This document shows, piece by piece, positions 13,628 through 20,670 of a stretch of 28,695 nt of DNA. Under the pieces are notes generated by a model. It was not told where the DNA came from. It made no database searches and was given only the letters and a program-made list of their open reading frames with translations. This DNA comes from JAFLCM01 sp964510955 (lineage in GTDB: Bacteria; Planctomycetota; Phycisphaerae; Phycisphaerales; UBA1924): positions 1 through 28,695 of the forward strand of contig CAZEDW010000050.1 of NCBI GenBank assembly GCA_964510955.1, in the 5' to 3' direction. Position 1 is the stretch's first letter. Each line of letters begins with the position of its first letter. Position numbers and translations under genes: made by a program.

Positions 13628-15343
13628 ATGCACGCCGTCTTCGACGACCGCCGCTACCTCATCCCCTTCCGGTCGATGCTGCTGCCGCAGATCTTCACCG
13701 ACACCCTGGTGATCGGCGGCGGCGCCGCGGGCCTCACCGCCGCCCTCACCGCCTCGCAGCACGGCGACTGCATCCTGGTGTGCAAAGACAAGCTCGCGCT
13801 CTCGAACACCTCCTGGGCCCAGGGCGGCATCGCCGCGGTCCTCTCGGGCGAGGACACCATCGAGTCGCACGTCGCCGATACGCTCGCCGCCGGCGCGGGG
13901 CTGTGCGACCCGGACGCCGTGCGCCGCGTCGTCCGCGAAGGCCCCGCGGCGATCAAGCGCCTCATCGACTGGGGCTTCCAGCCCGACGTGGCGGCGAGGT
14001 CCGCCGGCGGCGGCAACGCCGAGCCGGACCTGGGCCGCGAGGGCGGCCACTCCACCCGCCGAATCGTCCACGCCAGCGGCGACGCCACCGGGCGCGAGAT
14101 TGCCCAGGCCCTCATCGCCCGCGCCCGCCAGCGCGGCAAGCAGTCGCTCCGACTGTTCGAGCAGTGCTTCGCCCTCGACCTTTTGACCGCCGCCAACGAA
14201 CCCGGCGCCCCCTGCCTCGGCGCCATCACCTGGCACCCCCGTTTCGGCCTGCAGATGATCTGGGCCCGCGCCACCATCCTCGCCTCCGGAGGCGCCGGCG
14301 TCCTCTGGCGCGAGACCACCAACCCGCCCGTCGCCACCGGCGACGGCGTCGCCATGGCTTACCGCGCCGGCGCCAGCGTCAGCGACTGCGCCTTCATGCA
14401 GTTCCACCCGACGACCCTGTACGTCGCGGGCGCCTCGCGCACGCTCATCAGCGAGGCCGTCCGCGGCGAGGGCGCCTACCTCCTCGACGACAACGGCGTC
14501 CGCTTCATGCTCAACGTCCACCCGCTGGCCGAGCTCGCCCCGCGCGACGTCGTCAGCCGCGAGATCTTCCGCGTCCTGGCGCGCCAGGGCGCCTCGCACG
14601 TCTGGCTCGACTGCCGCCACATCGACCGTTTCCCCCAGCGCTTCCCCGGCATCAGCGCCACGCTCGCCAAGTTCGACCTCAACCCCGCCACCGACCTGGT
14701 CCCCGTCAACCCCGCCGCCCACTACTTCGTCGGCGGCGTCCGCACCGACCACACCGGACGCACCGACGTCCCCGGGCTCTACTGCGTCGGCGAGACCGCC
14801 TGCACCGGCCTCCACGGCGCCAACCGGCTCGCCAGCAACTCGCTGCTGGAGGCCGTCGTGTACGGCGGCGCGGCCGGCGAGGCGTGCCGCGAGATGAGGC
14901 CCAACGGCTCCGGCGAGCAGAACGCCTGGGGATGCGCCGTCCGCCCCGGACCCGTGCAGGTCATCAGCGACATCCCGCTCTCGCTGCAGGGCGAGCTGGA
15001 CCTTTCCGATGTCCGCTCCAGCGTCCGCTCGGCCATGTGGCGCAACGTCGGCCTCGAGCGCGCCGGCAACAAGCTCTCCGACGCCGCCGAGATGTTCGAC
15101 TTCTGGGCCCGCTACACCCTCGACAAGATCTTCGACGACCCCGTCGGCTGGGAGGCGCAGAACATGCTGCTCGTCGGCGCCCTGGTCACCCGCTCGGCGG
15201 TGTGGCGCAAGGAGTCGCGCGGCTGCCACTGGCGCTCCGACTGCCCCGACACCCTCGAGCGCTTCGCCGTCCACGACACCTGGCGCCGCGGCAGCGCCGC
15301 CCCCGTGGAGACGCCGGTCCGGACCGATACACCGCCGCGATGA
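13628..15343 (+). CDS. nadB: L-aspartate oxidase
   Basis: FAD-dependent oxidation of L-aspartate to iminoaspartate, the first step of de novo NAD synthesis (EC 1.4.3.16); the product is used by quinolinate synthase NadA. The protein has 571 residues. The dinucleotide-binding GGGAAGL is at 30-36. Other signatures are SWAQGGIAA, RRIVHASGDATG, MQFHPTTLY, EAVRGEGAYL with the substrate-binding arginine, and HGANRLASNSLLEAVVYG in the FAD domain. The C-terminal helical domain ends near ESRGCHWRSDCP, a family-typical segment. An alternative ATG at residue 17 would still keep the FAD domain. nadA and nadC are not in the window. It has no Shine-Dalgarno and a -10-like TACGCT 8 bases upstream. It is divergent from the BFD-like gene, 54 bases apart. 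Confidence 0.95.
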   Translation: MHAVFDDRRYLIPFRSMLLPQIFTDTLVIGGGAAGLTAALTASQHGDCILVCKDKLALSNTSWAQGGIAAVLSGEDTIESHVADTLAAGAGLCDPDAVRRVVREGPAAIKRLIDWGFQPDVAARSAGGGNAEPDLGREGGHSTRRIVHASGDATGREIAQALIARARQRGKQSLRLFEQCFALDLLTAANEPGAPCLGAITWHPRFGLQMIWARATILASGGAGVLWRETTNPPVATGDGVAMAYRAGASVSDCAFMQFHPTTLYVAGASRTLISEAVRGEGAYLLDDNGVRFMLNVHPLAELAPRDVVSREIFRVLARQGASHVWLDCRHIDRFPQRFPGISATLAKFDLNPATDLVPVNPAAHYFVGGVRTDHTGRTDVPGLYCVGETACTGLHGANRLASNSLLEAVVYGGAAGEACREMRPNGSGEQNAWGCAVRPGPVQVISDIPLSLQGELDLSDVRSSVRSAMWRNVGLERAGNKLSDAAEMFDFWARYTLDKIFDDPVGWEAQNMLLVGALVTRSAVWRKESRGCHWRSDCPDTLERFAVHDTWRRGSAAPVETPVRTDTPPR

Positions 15344-15427
15344 ACCGGATCGCCGACGGTCCTGGCTCGGGGCGCGGGCACCCGCGACACGCCACATCCG
15401 CAACCACACCGCTCCGGCACCGCCCGA

Positions 15428-15433
15428 TATCAT
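15428..15433 (+). promoter_or_regulatory. -10 box TATCAT for a leaderless transcript
   Basis: TATCAT ends 6 bases before ATG 15440, with no Shine-Dalgarno between. It matches the -10 consensus at four of six positions, including T1, A2 and T6. Confidence 0.5.
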
Positions 15434-15439
15434 GGCGCC

Positions 15440-15886
15440 ATGGCCACCGCTCCCGCCGCCGCCGCAAACCCCGGAACCAGCTCCACCCGCGCCGAAGCCC
15501 GCGGCGTTCTCGCCTCGGCCTCGGCCGACAAGGTCATCGTTTCGTTCCCCGGCACCGACTACCAGTTGCACCTGGCCCCCGAGCGCCCCGCCACCACCCC
15601 CGTCGGCAAGCGCATCCTCGGCATCATCAAGGGCCAGGCGCGCCGCATCGACGTGGTCAAGGCCGGCGGCCAGTTCGTCGAGCCGGTGAACGGGCGCCCG
15701 CGCATCGTGCAGGGACGCGTCGTCGAGGTCCACGCGGCGCCCGGCGGCCCCGGCACCATCACCGTCGAGGCCCCGATGCCGATGGTGCTCAAGGTCGGTG
15801 AGCTCCAGCGCGCCGAGCAGTTCAAGCCCGGCGACATGGTCAACACTCACGTGCTGCCCGGCGCGTCGTTCGCCCCGACCGGCTGA
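15440..15886 (+). CDS. Conserved-looking hypothetical protein
   Basis: 148 residues, not recognised. After an Ala/Ser-rich N-terminus (1-25) the sequence is compact and beta-rich: DKVIVSFPGTDYQLHL, GKRILGIIKGQARRIDVV, RIVQGRVVEVHAA, TITVEAPMPMVLKV, and KPGDMVNTHVLPGASF at the end. The alternating pattern and the RIVQGRVVEV and GDMVNTHVL segments suggest a small beta-barrel such as an OB-like fold (inference from pattern only). There is no signal peptide or membrane segment. Base use at third positions is as GC-rich as in neighbouring genes, supporting that it is real. It starts 96 bases after nadB and is followed after 34 bases by a membrane-anchored protein gene on the same strand. Confidence 0.75.
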   Translation: MATAPAAAANPGTSSTRAEARGVLASASADKVIVSFPGTDYQLHLAPERPATTPVGKRILGIIKGQARRIDVVKAGGQFVEPVNGRPRIVQGRVVEVHAAPGGPGTITVEAPMPMVLKVGELQRAEQFKPGDMVNTHVLPGASFAPTG

Positions 15887-15920
15887 TCGCACCCCCGGGC
15901 CCGCCACCGTTGCAGACCCC

Positions 15921-16640
15921 GTGCAGACCCCGCAGCGCATCATGATGGTCGCCCTGGTCGCCACGATTCTTGTCATCGTGATCGGCGTCGCCATCGCCCA
16001 GACCCGCAAGCGCAAGGCCGTTGTCGAGTCCATCCGCCTCGCGGCCGAGTCGCTTGGCCTGGGCTACCTCGCCAAGGCCGACAAGGCCTTCGTGCAGGCA
16101 TGGTCCGCCATCAAGCCCCTCTACAAGCGAGGCAGCGCGGCGTGCGTGGTCTTCGGCGACATCGACCCCGGCCTTCGCCTCACCGCCTTCGAGCACTCCT
16201 ACGTCGTCAGCACCGGCAAGAGCGCCCACCGCATCTGCCACAGCGTCTTCGCCGTCGATACGCCCGCGTGGCCCACCGTCACGCTCGAGCGCCGCGGCGC
16301 CGCCGCCAAGTGGTTCCGGCGCGTCCTCGGGCGCGCCGAGCCGCCCGGCGCCGGCGAAACCGAGGCCTTCTCCGAAACCTGGCGCATCACGGGCGACCAG
16401 GCGTTCGCACAGACGCTGCTCACCGACCGCGTGCGGTCGGCAATCGCCGAGCCGCAATGGGCGGCCTCATGGTGGTTCATCGGCGGCAAGCTCGCGCTCA
16501 TCGGCAAGCACACGCTCACCGAAGAACGCCTGCGGACAGCCGTCGCGTCGCTCGCGCGCGTGTGGGACGCCCTGCCCGCCGAGCTGCGCCACGCCGACCC
16601 CGGCGCTCACGAAGATCAGCTCACCGGCTCGGCGACGTGA
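15921..16640 (+). CDS. Membrane-anchored protein of unknown function
   Basis: 239 residues from GTG 15921; ATG 15942 is an alternative that starts directly at the membrane segment. Residues about 8-25 (MMVALVATILVIVIGVAIA) form one N-terminal transmembrane helix followed by basic TRKRKAV, so the bulk should be cytoplasmic. The soluble part has ACVVFGDIDPG, THSVFAVDT-like strands, a Trp-rich WAASWWFIGGKLALIG segment and a C-terminal helix. The pattern (anchored, beta-rich, then residues ending in a helix) is loosely like DUF3137-type proteins, but I cannot confirm that. It is probably cotranscribed with the preceding gene. Its end overlaps the end of an opposing small gene by 25 bases. Confidence 0.75.
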   Translation: MQTPQRIMMVALVATILVIVIGVAIAQTRKRKAVVESIRLAAESLGLGYLAKADKAFVQAWSAIKPLYKRGSAACVVFGDIDPGLRLTAFEHSYVVSTGKSAHRICHSVFAVDTPAWPTVTLERRGAAAKWFRRVLGRAEPPGAGETEAFSETWRITGDQAFAQTLLTDRVRSAIAEPQWAASWWFIGGKLALIGKHTLTEERLRTAVASLARVWDALPAELRHADPGAHEDQLTGSAT

Positions 16641-16852
16641 CCCAGCACACCGCTGTACTGCCCGGTCATCGGCGCGTAGAGCGGCAACAACCGGTCGAGG
16701 TGCGGTTCGACCAGGATCCCCGGTCGTGTGTGCCTGGTGGCCGTGCTCTTGCGCTCGGTCTCGCGGGACGCCGCACGCGGGATCGGCTGCTCAAGAGCGC
16801 GCAGCGAAGGCCTGAACACCGGGTCCATCGGGTTGTTCAGCGCGTCTTCCAT
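16616..16852 (-). CDS. Small hypothetical protein
   Basis: 78 residues from ATG 16852 (MEDALNNPMDPVFRPSLRAL at the start), soluble and basic in the middle, with PLYAPMTGQYSGVLGHVAEP near the end. No family is recognised. In its favour: an AGGGG ribosome-binding-like stretch about 9 bases upstream, a TAGACT hexamer about 60 bases upstream, and GC-rich third codon positions. Against: short length and a 25-base overlap with the end of the opposing gene. The open frame extends further upstream, but that part looks non-coding. trpF lies 233 bases upstream on the same strand. Confidence 0.5.
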   Translation of the reverse strand: MEDALNNPMDPVFRPSLRALEQPIPRAASRETERKSTATRHTRPGILVEPHLDRLLPLYAPMTGQYSGVLGHVAEPVS

Positions 16853-16913
16853 GGCGGCGCCCCTTTCTCCGGCCCACACCCTCGGAGGCGGCCGGTTTGT
16901 GCCTGACGGTTCG

Positions 16914-16919
16914 AGTCTA
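16914..16919 (-). promoter_or_regulatory. Possible -10 box (TAGACT) for the small gene at 16852
   Basis: TAGACT on the minus strand gives a leader of about 55 bases. No convincing -35 is seen. The same hexamer precedes the secreted hydrolase gene. Confidence 0.35.
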
Positions 16920-17085
16920 GCCCATCTATCGCCCGCGGCGAGCCGGCGCTCAACGCCTTTCGCACAATTCACCACATCCGATGCGAGCAGATTGCGAACA
17001 CGCCGGAAAATCCCCACTGGCACCGCGGTTGCAGTCGCCCATTTCCGCGTCTCGCGGCGCGAACGCCGGGCCACGTCAACGCGCC

Positions 17086-17721
17086 TCAACCCGCCGCATC
17101 GGCCCGGCGCACCGCCTCGCAGAACGCCGCGATCAGAGCCGGGTCCTTCACGCCCTTCTCGCGCTCCACCCCCGACGACACGTCCACCGCCCACGGACGC
17201 ACCACGCGCACAGCCTCACCCACATTCTCAGGCGTCAACCCGCCCGCGAGGATCAGCGGGTGCTCGCACGCGTCCTTCACCTTCGCCAGCGCGCCCCAGT
17301 CAAGCGTCACCCCCGCCCCGCCCGCCGAACCGTCCACGAGAATCGCGCTCACCTCCGGCACCAGGCTCCACACGCGGAGTTGGTGCTCGATCGTCTGCGG
17401 GTCGAACCGCAGCGCCTTGATGATCGGCGGCAGGCACTCGCGGACCACCGGCTCCGGCTCGGTGCCGTGCAGCTGGGTGATGTCGAACGGGAAGCTCTCA
17501 CGCAGCTCGTCGACGTCTTCCGCCCGCGGGCCGACGAACACGCCCACCGTGTGCACCAGCGGCGGCAGCAGCTGCGCGATCTCCCACGCCTGCCCCGGCT
17601 CGATGTACCGCGGCGAAGGCCGGTAGAACATGAACCCCACCGCGTCGGCCCCGCACTCGGACGCCGCCAGCGCGCCGACCTCGTCCGTGATGCCGCAGAT
17701 CTTGATGCGCGTCCGGTGCAT
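17086..17721 (-). CDS. trpF: Phosphoribosylanthranilate isomerase
   Basis: TIM-barrel isomerase of tryptophan synthesis, converting N-(5-phosphoribosyl)anthranilate to CdRP (EC 5.3.1.24). The protein has 211 residues, the usual length. Catalytic Cys is C9 in KICGIT, catalytic Asp is D130 in ILVDGSAGGAG. QLHG, AGGLTPENV and DVSSGVE (phosphate-binding loops) are all in order. ATG 17721 is chosen because KICGIT must be N-terminal; the frame stays open far upstream inside the kinase gene, but that extension is an artefact. TACGCT ends 8 bases before the start and no Shine-Dalgarno is present. No other trp gene is in the window, so the pathway genes are dispersed. Confidence 0.96.
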   Translation of the reverse strand: MHRTRIKICGITDEVGALAASECGADAVGFMFYRPSPRYIEPGQAWEIAQLLPPLVHTVGVFVGPRAEDVDELRESFPFDITQLHGTEPEPVVRECLPPIIKALRFDPQTIEHQLRVWSLVPEVSAILVDGSAGGAGVTLDWGALAKVKDACEHPLILAGGLTPENVGEAVRVVRPWAVDVSSGVEREKGVKDPALIAAFCEAVRRADAAG

Positions 17722-17729
17722 GGCAGCCA

Positions 17730-17735
17730 AGCGTA
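17730..17735 (-). promoter_or_regulatory. -10-like box TACGCT for a leaderless trpF transcript
   Basis: TACGCT on the minus strand ends 8 bases before ATG 17721, the same hexamer and distance as at nadB. Confidence 0.5.
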
Positions 17736-17774
17736 GGCCACGCGCCCCGTGCGCGCCGCGGCCCGCACGCCCCG

Positions 17775-17780
17775 TACACT
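17775..17780 (+). promoter_or_regulatory. -10 box TACACT for a leaderless kinase transcript
   Basis: TACACT ends 7 bases before ATG 17788. There is no Shine-Dalgarno. The divergent trpF -10 is 39 bases away. Confidence 0.5.
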
Positions 17781-17787
17781 CCCGCCG

Positions 17788-20589
17788 ATGCCCGTCTGCC
17801 CCGGCTGCCGCGCCCCCATCGACGCCGCCGCGCGATTCTGCGCGTCGTGCGGTGCGCCGCTCGCCGCCGGCGCCGGCGACACGCTCACCGGGGTCACCGC
17901 CGACGTCCCCACGCCCCGCGCCCAAAGGACAGCCCCGGTTCAGCCCCCGCCAACCGCGGCCGCCCCGCCGCTTTCCCGCACCGCCGCGAGCTTCGAACGG
18001 TTCTCCCCGGGACAGGTCGTCGCCGAGCGATTCCGCATCGTCGGCCTCCTGGGCCGGGGCGGCATGGGAGAGGTGTACCGGGCCGATGACCTCACCCTCT
18101 CGCAGACGGTGGCGCTGAAGTTCCTGCCCCCGGTGATCGCCGCCGACCCTCAGCGGGTGCAAAGGCTCCTCGATGAAGTCCGCCTGACGCGCCAGATCAG
18201 TCACCCCGGCGTCTGCCGCGTGTACGACGCCCACATTCTTCCCTCGACCGACGCAGCCTCGCCGCCCACGGTGTTCCTGGCCATGGAGTACATCGACGGC
18301 GAAGACCTCTCGTCGCTCCTTCGGCGCATCGGCCGCCTGCCCCACGACAAGGCCGTGGAGATCGCTCGCCAGCTCTGCGCCGGCCTCGCCGCCGCCCACG
18401 ACCTCGGCGTCGTCCACCGCGACATCAAGCCCTCCAACATCATGCTCGACGGGCGCGGCCGCGCCAGGCTCACCGACTTCGGCATCGCCGGCGACGCCGA
18501 CCGCCTCGCCGCCGCAGGCGAGACCGGCGCCGGCACGCCCGCCTACATGGCCCCCGAGCAGCTCAACGCCCAGCCCGCCACCGTCCGCTCGGACATCTAC
18601 GCCCTGGGCCTGGTCCTCTACGAGGTGTTCACGGGCAGAGCGGCGTTCAAGGCCAGCTCCCTCGCCGAGCTGCGCGGCCTCCACGCCACCACCGACGCCG
18701 CCCCACCTTCCACCGTCGTGCCCGATGTCGATCCCCTGGTCGAGCGGGTGATCCTCCGCTGCCTGGAGAAGGACCCCGCCAACCGCCCCGCCACGCCCCT
18801 GTCGGTTTCCGCCGCGCTCCCGGGCGGCGACCCCCTCGCCGCGGCCCTCGCCGCCGGCGAAACCCCCTCGCCCGAGATGGTCGCCGCCGCCTCGAGCCAC
18901 TCGGCGGTGCCCCCGCTGAAGACCCTGTGGTGCGTGCTCGGGTTCGCCGCGGCGCTGCTGGTGCTGGTATTCCTCAAAGACAGCACGACGCTCCTGCGCC
19001 GGGTCCCGTTCGAGAACTCCACGGAGGTGCTCGTCGCCAAGGCTAGGGCCCTGCTCAAGGAGGTCGGGGTCAAGCCCGACGCCGCCGACTGGGCCTGCGG
19101 ATGGCTGCCGAGTTGGACGCTGCTCAACGACATCGACCGCAACCTCACCAACAAGGACCGCTGGGAGTCGCTGCGCCAGACCCGACGCCCCACGCTCCAG
19201 CTCTGGTACCGCCAGGCGCCCTACCCCATGACCCCCACCGCCGCGCCCGGAACGCGCGTCCGCCTGGAAGACCCGGCGTTTGTCGGCGAGGGTTCCGCAC
19301 GCGTCGTCCTCGACTCCGCCGGGAACCTGTGGCGCTTCGACAACATACCGTCGCTCGACAAGCGACCGACGGACCCCCACGCCCCGGCGCCAGCGCCCGC
19401 CAGGCCCGTCGATTGGACCCCCTTCTTCCGCGCCGCCGACCTGGACCAGGGCGCGTTCAAGCCCACAGATCCGTTCACCGCGCCACTCATCGGCTGCGAT
19501 GCCCGATTCTCGTGGAACGGCGAACTTCCCGGCGAAGGGGCATTCAGCCCGGTGCCGATCCGCATCGACGCGGCGGCCCTGGAAGGCCGGCCCGTCTACT
19601 TCCGCATCATCCCGCCGTGGTCGCTCGCCGCTCAGAACAATCAAAGTGCATCCGGCTTCAGCGTCGGCTCGCTGGTCGACGCCCTCACGTTCGTGTTCGC
19701 CATCAGCGTCGGGCCGGTCCTGGCCTGGCGCAACGTGCGCTCGGGGCGCGGCGACCGGCGCGGCGCCTTCCGCCTCGCGCTCTTCGTGTTCATCACCAAC
19801 TGGCTGGGCATGATCCTGCCCGCCTCCAAGCTCGCCAACGTCTTCTCTCTCAGGAATATCAAGGACCCCGCCGCCAACGCCCTGTGGACCGCCGTGTTCT
19901 GCTGGCTGCTCTACATGGCCCTGGAGCCCATTATCCGCCGGGTCCGCCCCTGGTCGGTCGTCGGATGGTCACGGTTCATCGGCGGCCGCTTCAGCGACCC
20001 GCAGGTCGGGCGCGAGGCCATGGTCGGCGTGCTGATGTCGTGCGTGCTGGTCGCGGTCTCGGTCGGCTTCCGTCATATCCCCGACTGGATCGGACGCCCG
20101 CCGGCCATGCCCGAGATGCCATCCCTCGACTGGTTCGGCGCGCCCCGCAACGTCGGGGCGGTGATCATGACCGCCCTGGGCCAGGCCATGTTCGTGCCCA
20201 TCTTCGCCACCTTCATCCACACCGGCCTCCGCTGGATCACCCGCAACGAGCGCGCCGCCTACGCCCTGCTGTGGCTCACCGCCACCGCGCTCATCTCCCA
20301 GGACTTTGGCGGCGGCTACCAGAGCTGGGCCATGAGCGCCATCCTCAGCGCCGTCTCCATCTACACCCTCGTGCGCTACGGCCTGCTCGCCATGGGCGCC
20401 ATGCTCCTGTGCAACTCCCTGCTGCGCTCGGCCCCGGTCACCACCGAGATCTCGTCCTGGTTCGCCCCCATCTGGATCGTGCCCTACGCCCTGGTGGTAA
20501 GCCTGATGCTGTGGGCGGCCTATGCGGCCATGGGCGGCGCCGCCGGGCTGCAGAGCCTGCGGCTGCACGCCGCGAGCAGGGCGGCGTAG
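17788..20589 (+). CDS. Zinc-ribbon Ser/Thr protein kinase with multipass membrane C-terminus
   Basis: 933-residue Hanks-type kinase. Residues 1-24 form a zinc ribbon (CPGC at 4-7, CASC at 18-21). After a Pro-rich linker the kinase domain spans about 80-345: glycine loop GRGGMGEVY (89-97), VALKF lysine K111, helix-C Glu E130, HRDIKPSN (210-217), DFG (230-232), and APEQ; all catalytic residues are intact. A transmembrane helix follows at about 379-396, then an extracytoplasmic domain of about 230 residues rich in Trp and Pro, then several hydrophobic segments from about residue 625 to the end. The arrangement suggests a receptor-like kinase whose sensor is the outer domain or the membrane bundle. 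The target is unknown. The transcript seems leaderless. Confidence 0.92.
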   Translation: MPVCPGCRAPIDAAARFCASCGAPLAAGAGDTLTGVTADVPTPRAQRTAPVQPPPTAAAPPLSRTAASFERFSPGQVVAERFRIVGLLGRGGMGEVYRADDLTLSQTVALKFLPPVIAADPQRVQRLLDEVRLTRQISHPGVCRVYDAHILPSTDAASPPTVFLAMEYIDGEDLSSLLRRIGRLPHDKAVEIARQLCAGLAAAHDLGVVHRDIKPSNIMLDGRGRARLTDFGIAGDADRLAAAGETGAGTPAYMAPEQLNAQPATVRSDIYALGLVLYEVFTGRAAFKASSLAELRGLHATTDAAPPSTVVPDVDPLVERVILRCLEKDPANRPATPLSVSAALPGGDPLAAALAAGETPSPEMVAAASSHSAVPPLKTLWCVLGFAAALLVLVFLKDSTTLLRRVPFENSTEVLVAKARALLKEVGVKPDAADWACGWLPSWTLLNDIDRNLTNKDRWESLRQTRRPTLQLWYRQAPYPMTPTAAPGTRVRLEDPAFVGEGSARVVLDSAGNLWRFDNIPSLDKRPTDPHAPAPAPARPVDWTPFFRAADLDQGAFKPTDPFTAPLIGCDARFSWNGELPGEGAFSPVPIRIDAAALEGRPVYFRIIPPWSLAAQNNQSASGFSVGSLVDALTFVFAISVGPVLAWRNVRSGRGDRRGAFRLALFVFITNWLGMILPASKLANVFSLRNIKDPAANALWTAVFCWLLYMALEPIIRRVRPWSVVGWSRFIGGRFSDPQVGREAMVGVLMSCVLVAVSVGFRHIPDWIGRPPAMPEMPSLDWFGAPRNVGAVIMTALGQAMFVPIFATFIHTGLRWITRNERAAYALLWLTATALISQDFGGGYQSWAMSAILSAVSIYTLVRYGLLAMGAMLLCNSLLRSAPVTTEISSWFAPIWIVPYALVVSLMLWAAYAAMGGAAGLQSLRLHAASRAA

Positions 20590-20670
20590 CGCTTCTCTCG
20601 CGCCCAGCCGCGGGCGTCCGCATCAACAAGCCCAGGCTCAATCGAACCGCGAGTTCAACGGTTCATCGTC

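Noticed and set aside
15373..15386. CGCGGG-CA-CCCGCG palindrome after nadB
   Set aside because: Only two bases separate the arms and no T-run follows, so it is not a convincing terminator; such palindromes are common at this GC content.
13613..16033. 806-residue minus-strand open frame
   Set aside because: Antisense shadow of nadB and the next two genes, made of Ala/Gly/Asp-rich text with no family motif; typical of GC-rich DNA.
17722..19644. Upstream extension of the trpF frame to 852 residues
   Set aside because: It is the antisense shadow of the kinase gene; TrpF begins at the KICGIT region and has its usual length from ATG 17721.
20644..20664. GAACC...GGTTC pair between the kinase and propeller gene ends
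   Set aside because: A 5-bp stem with a long loop and no T-run; too weak to call a terminator.
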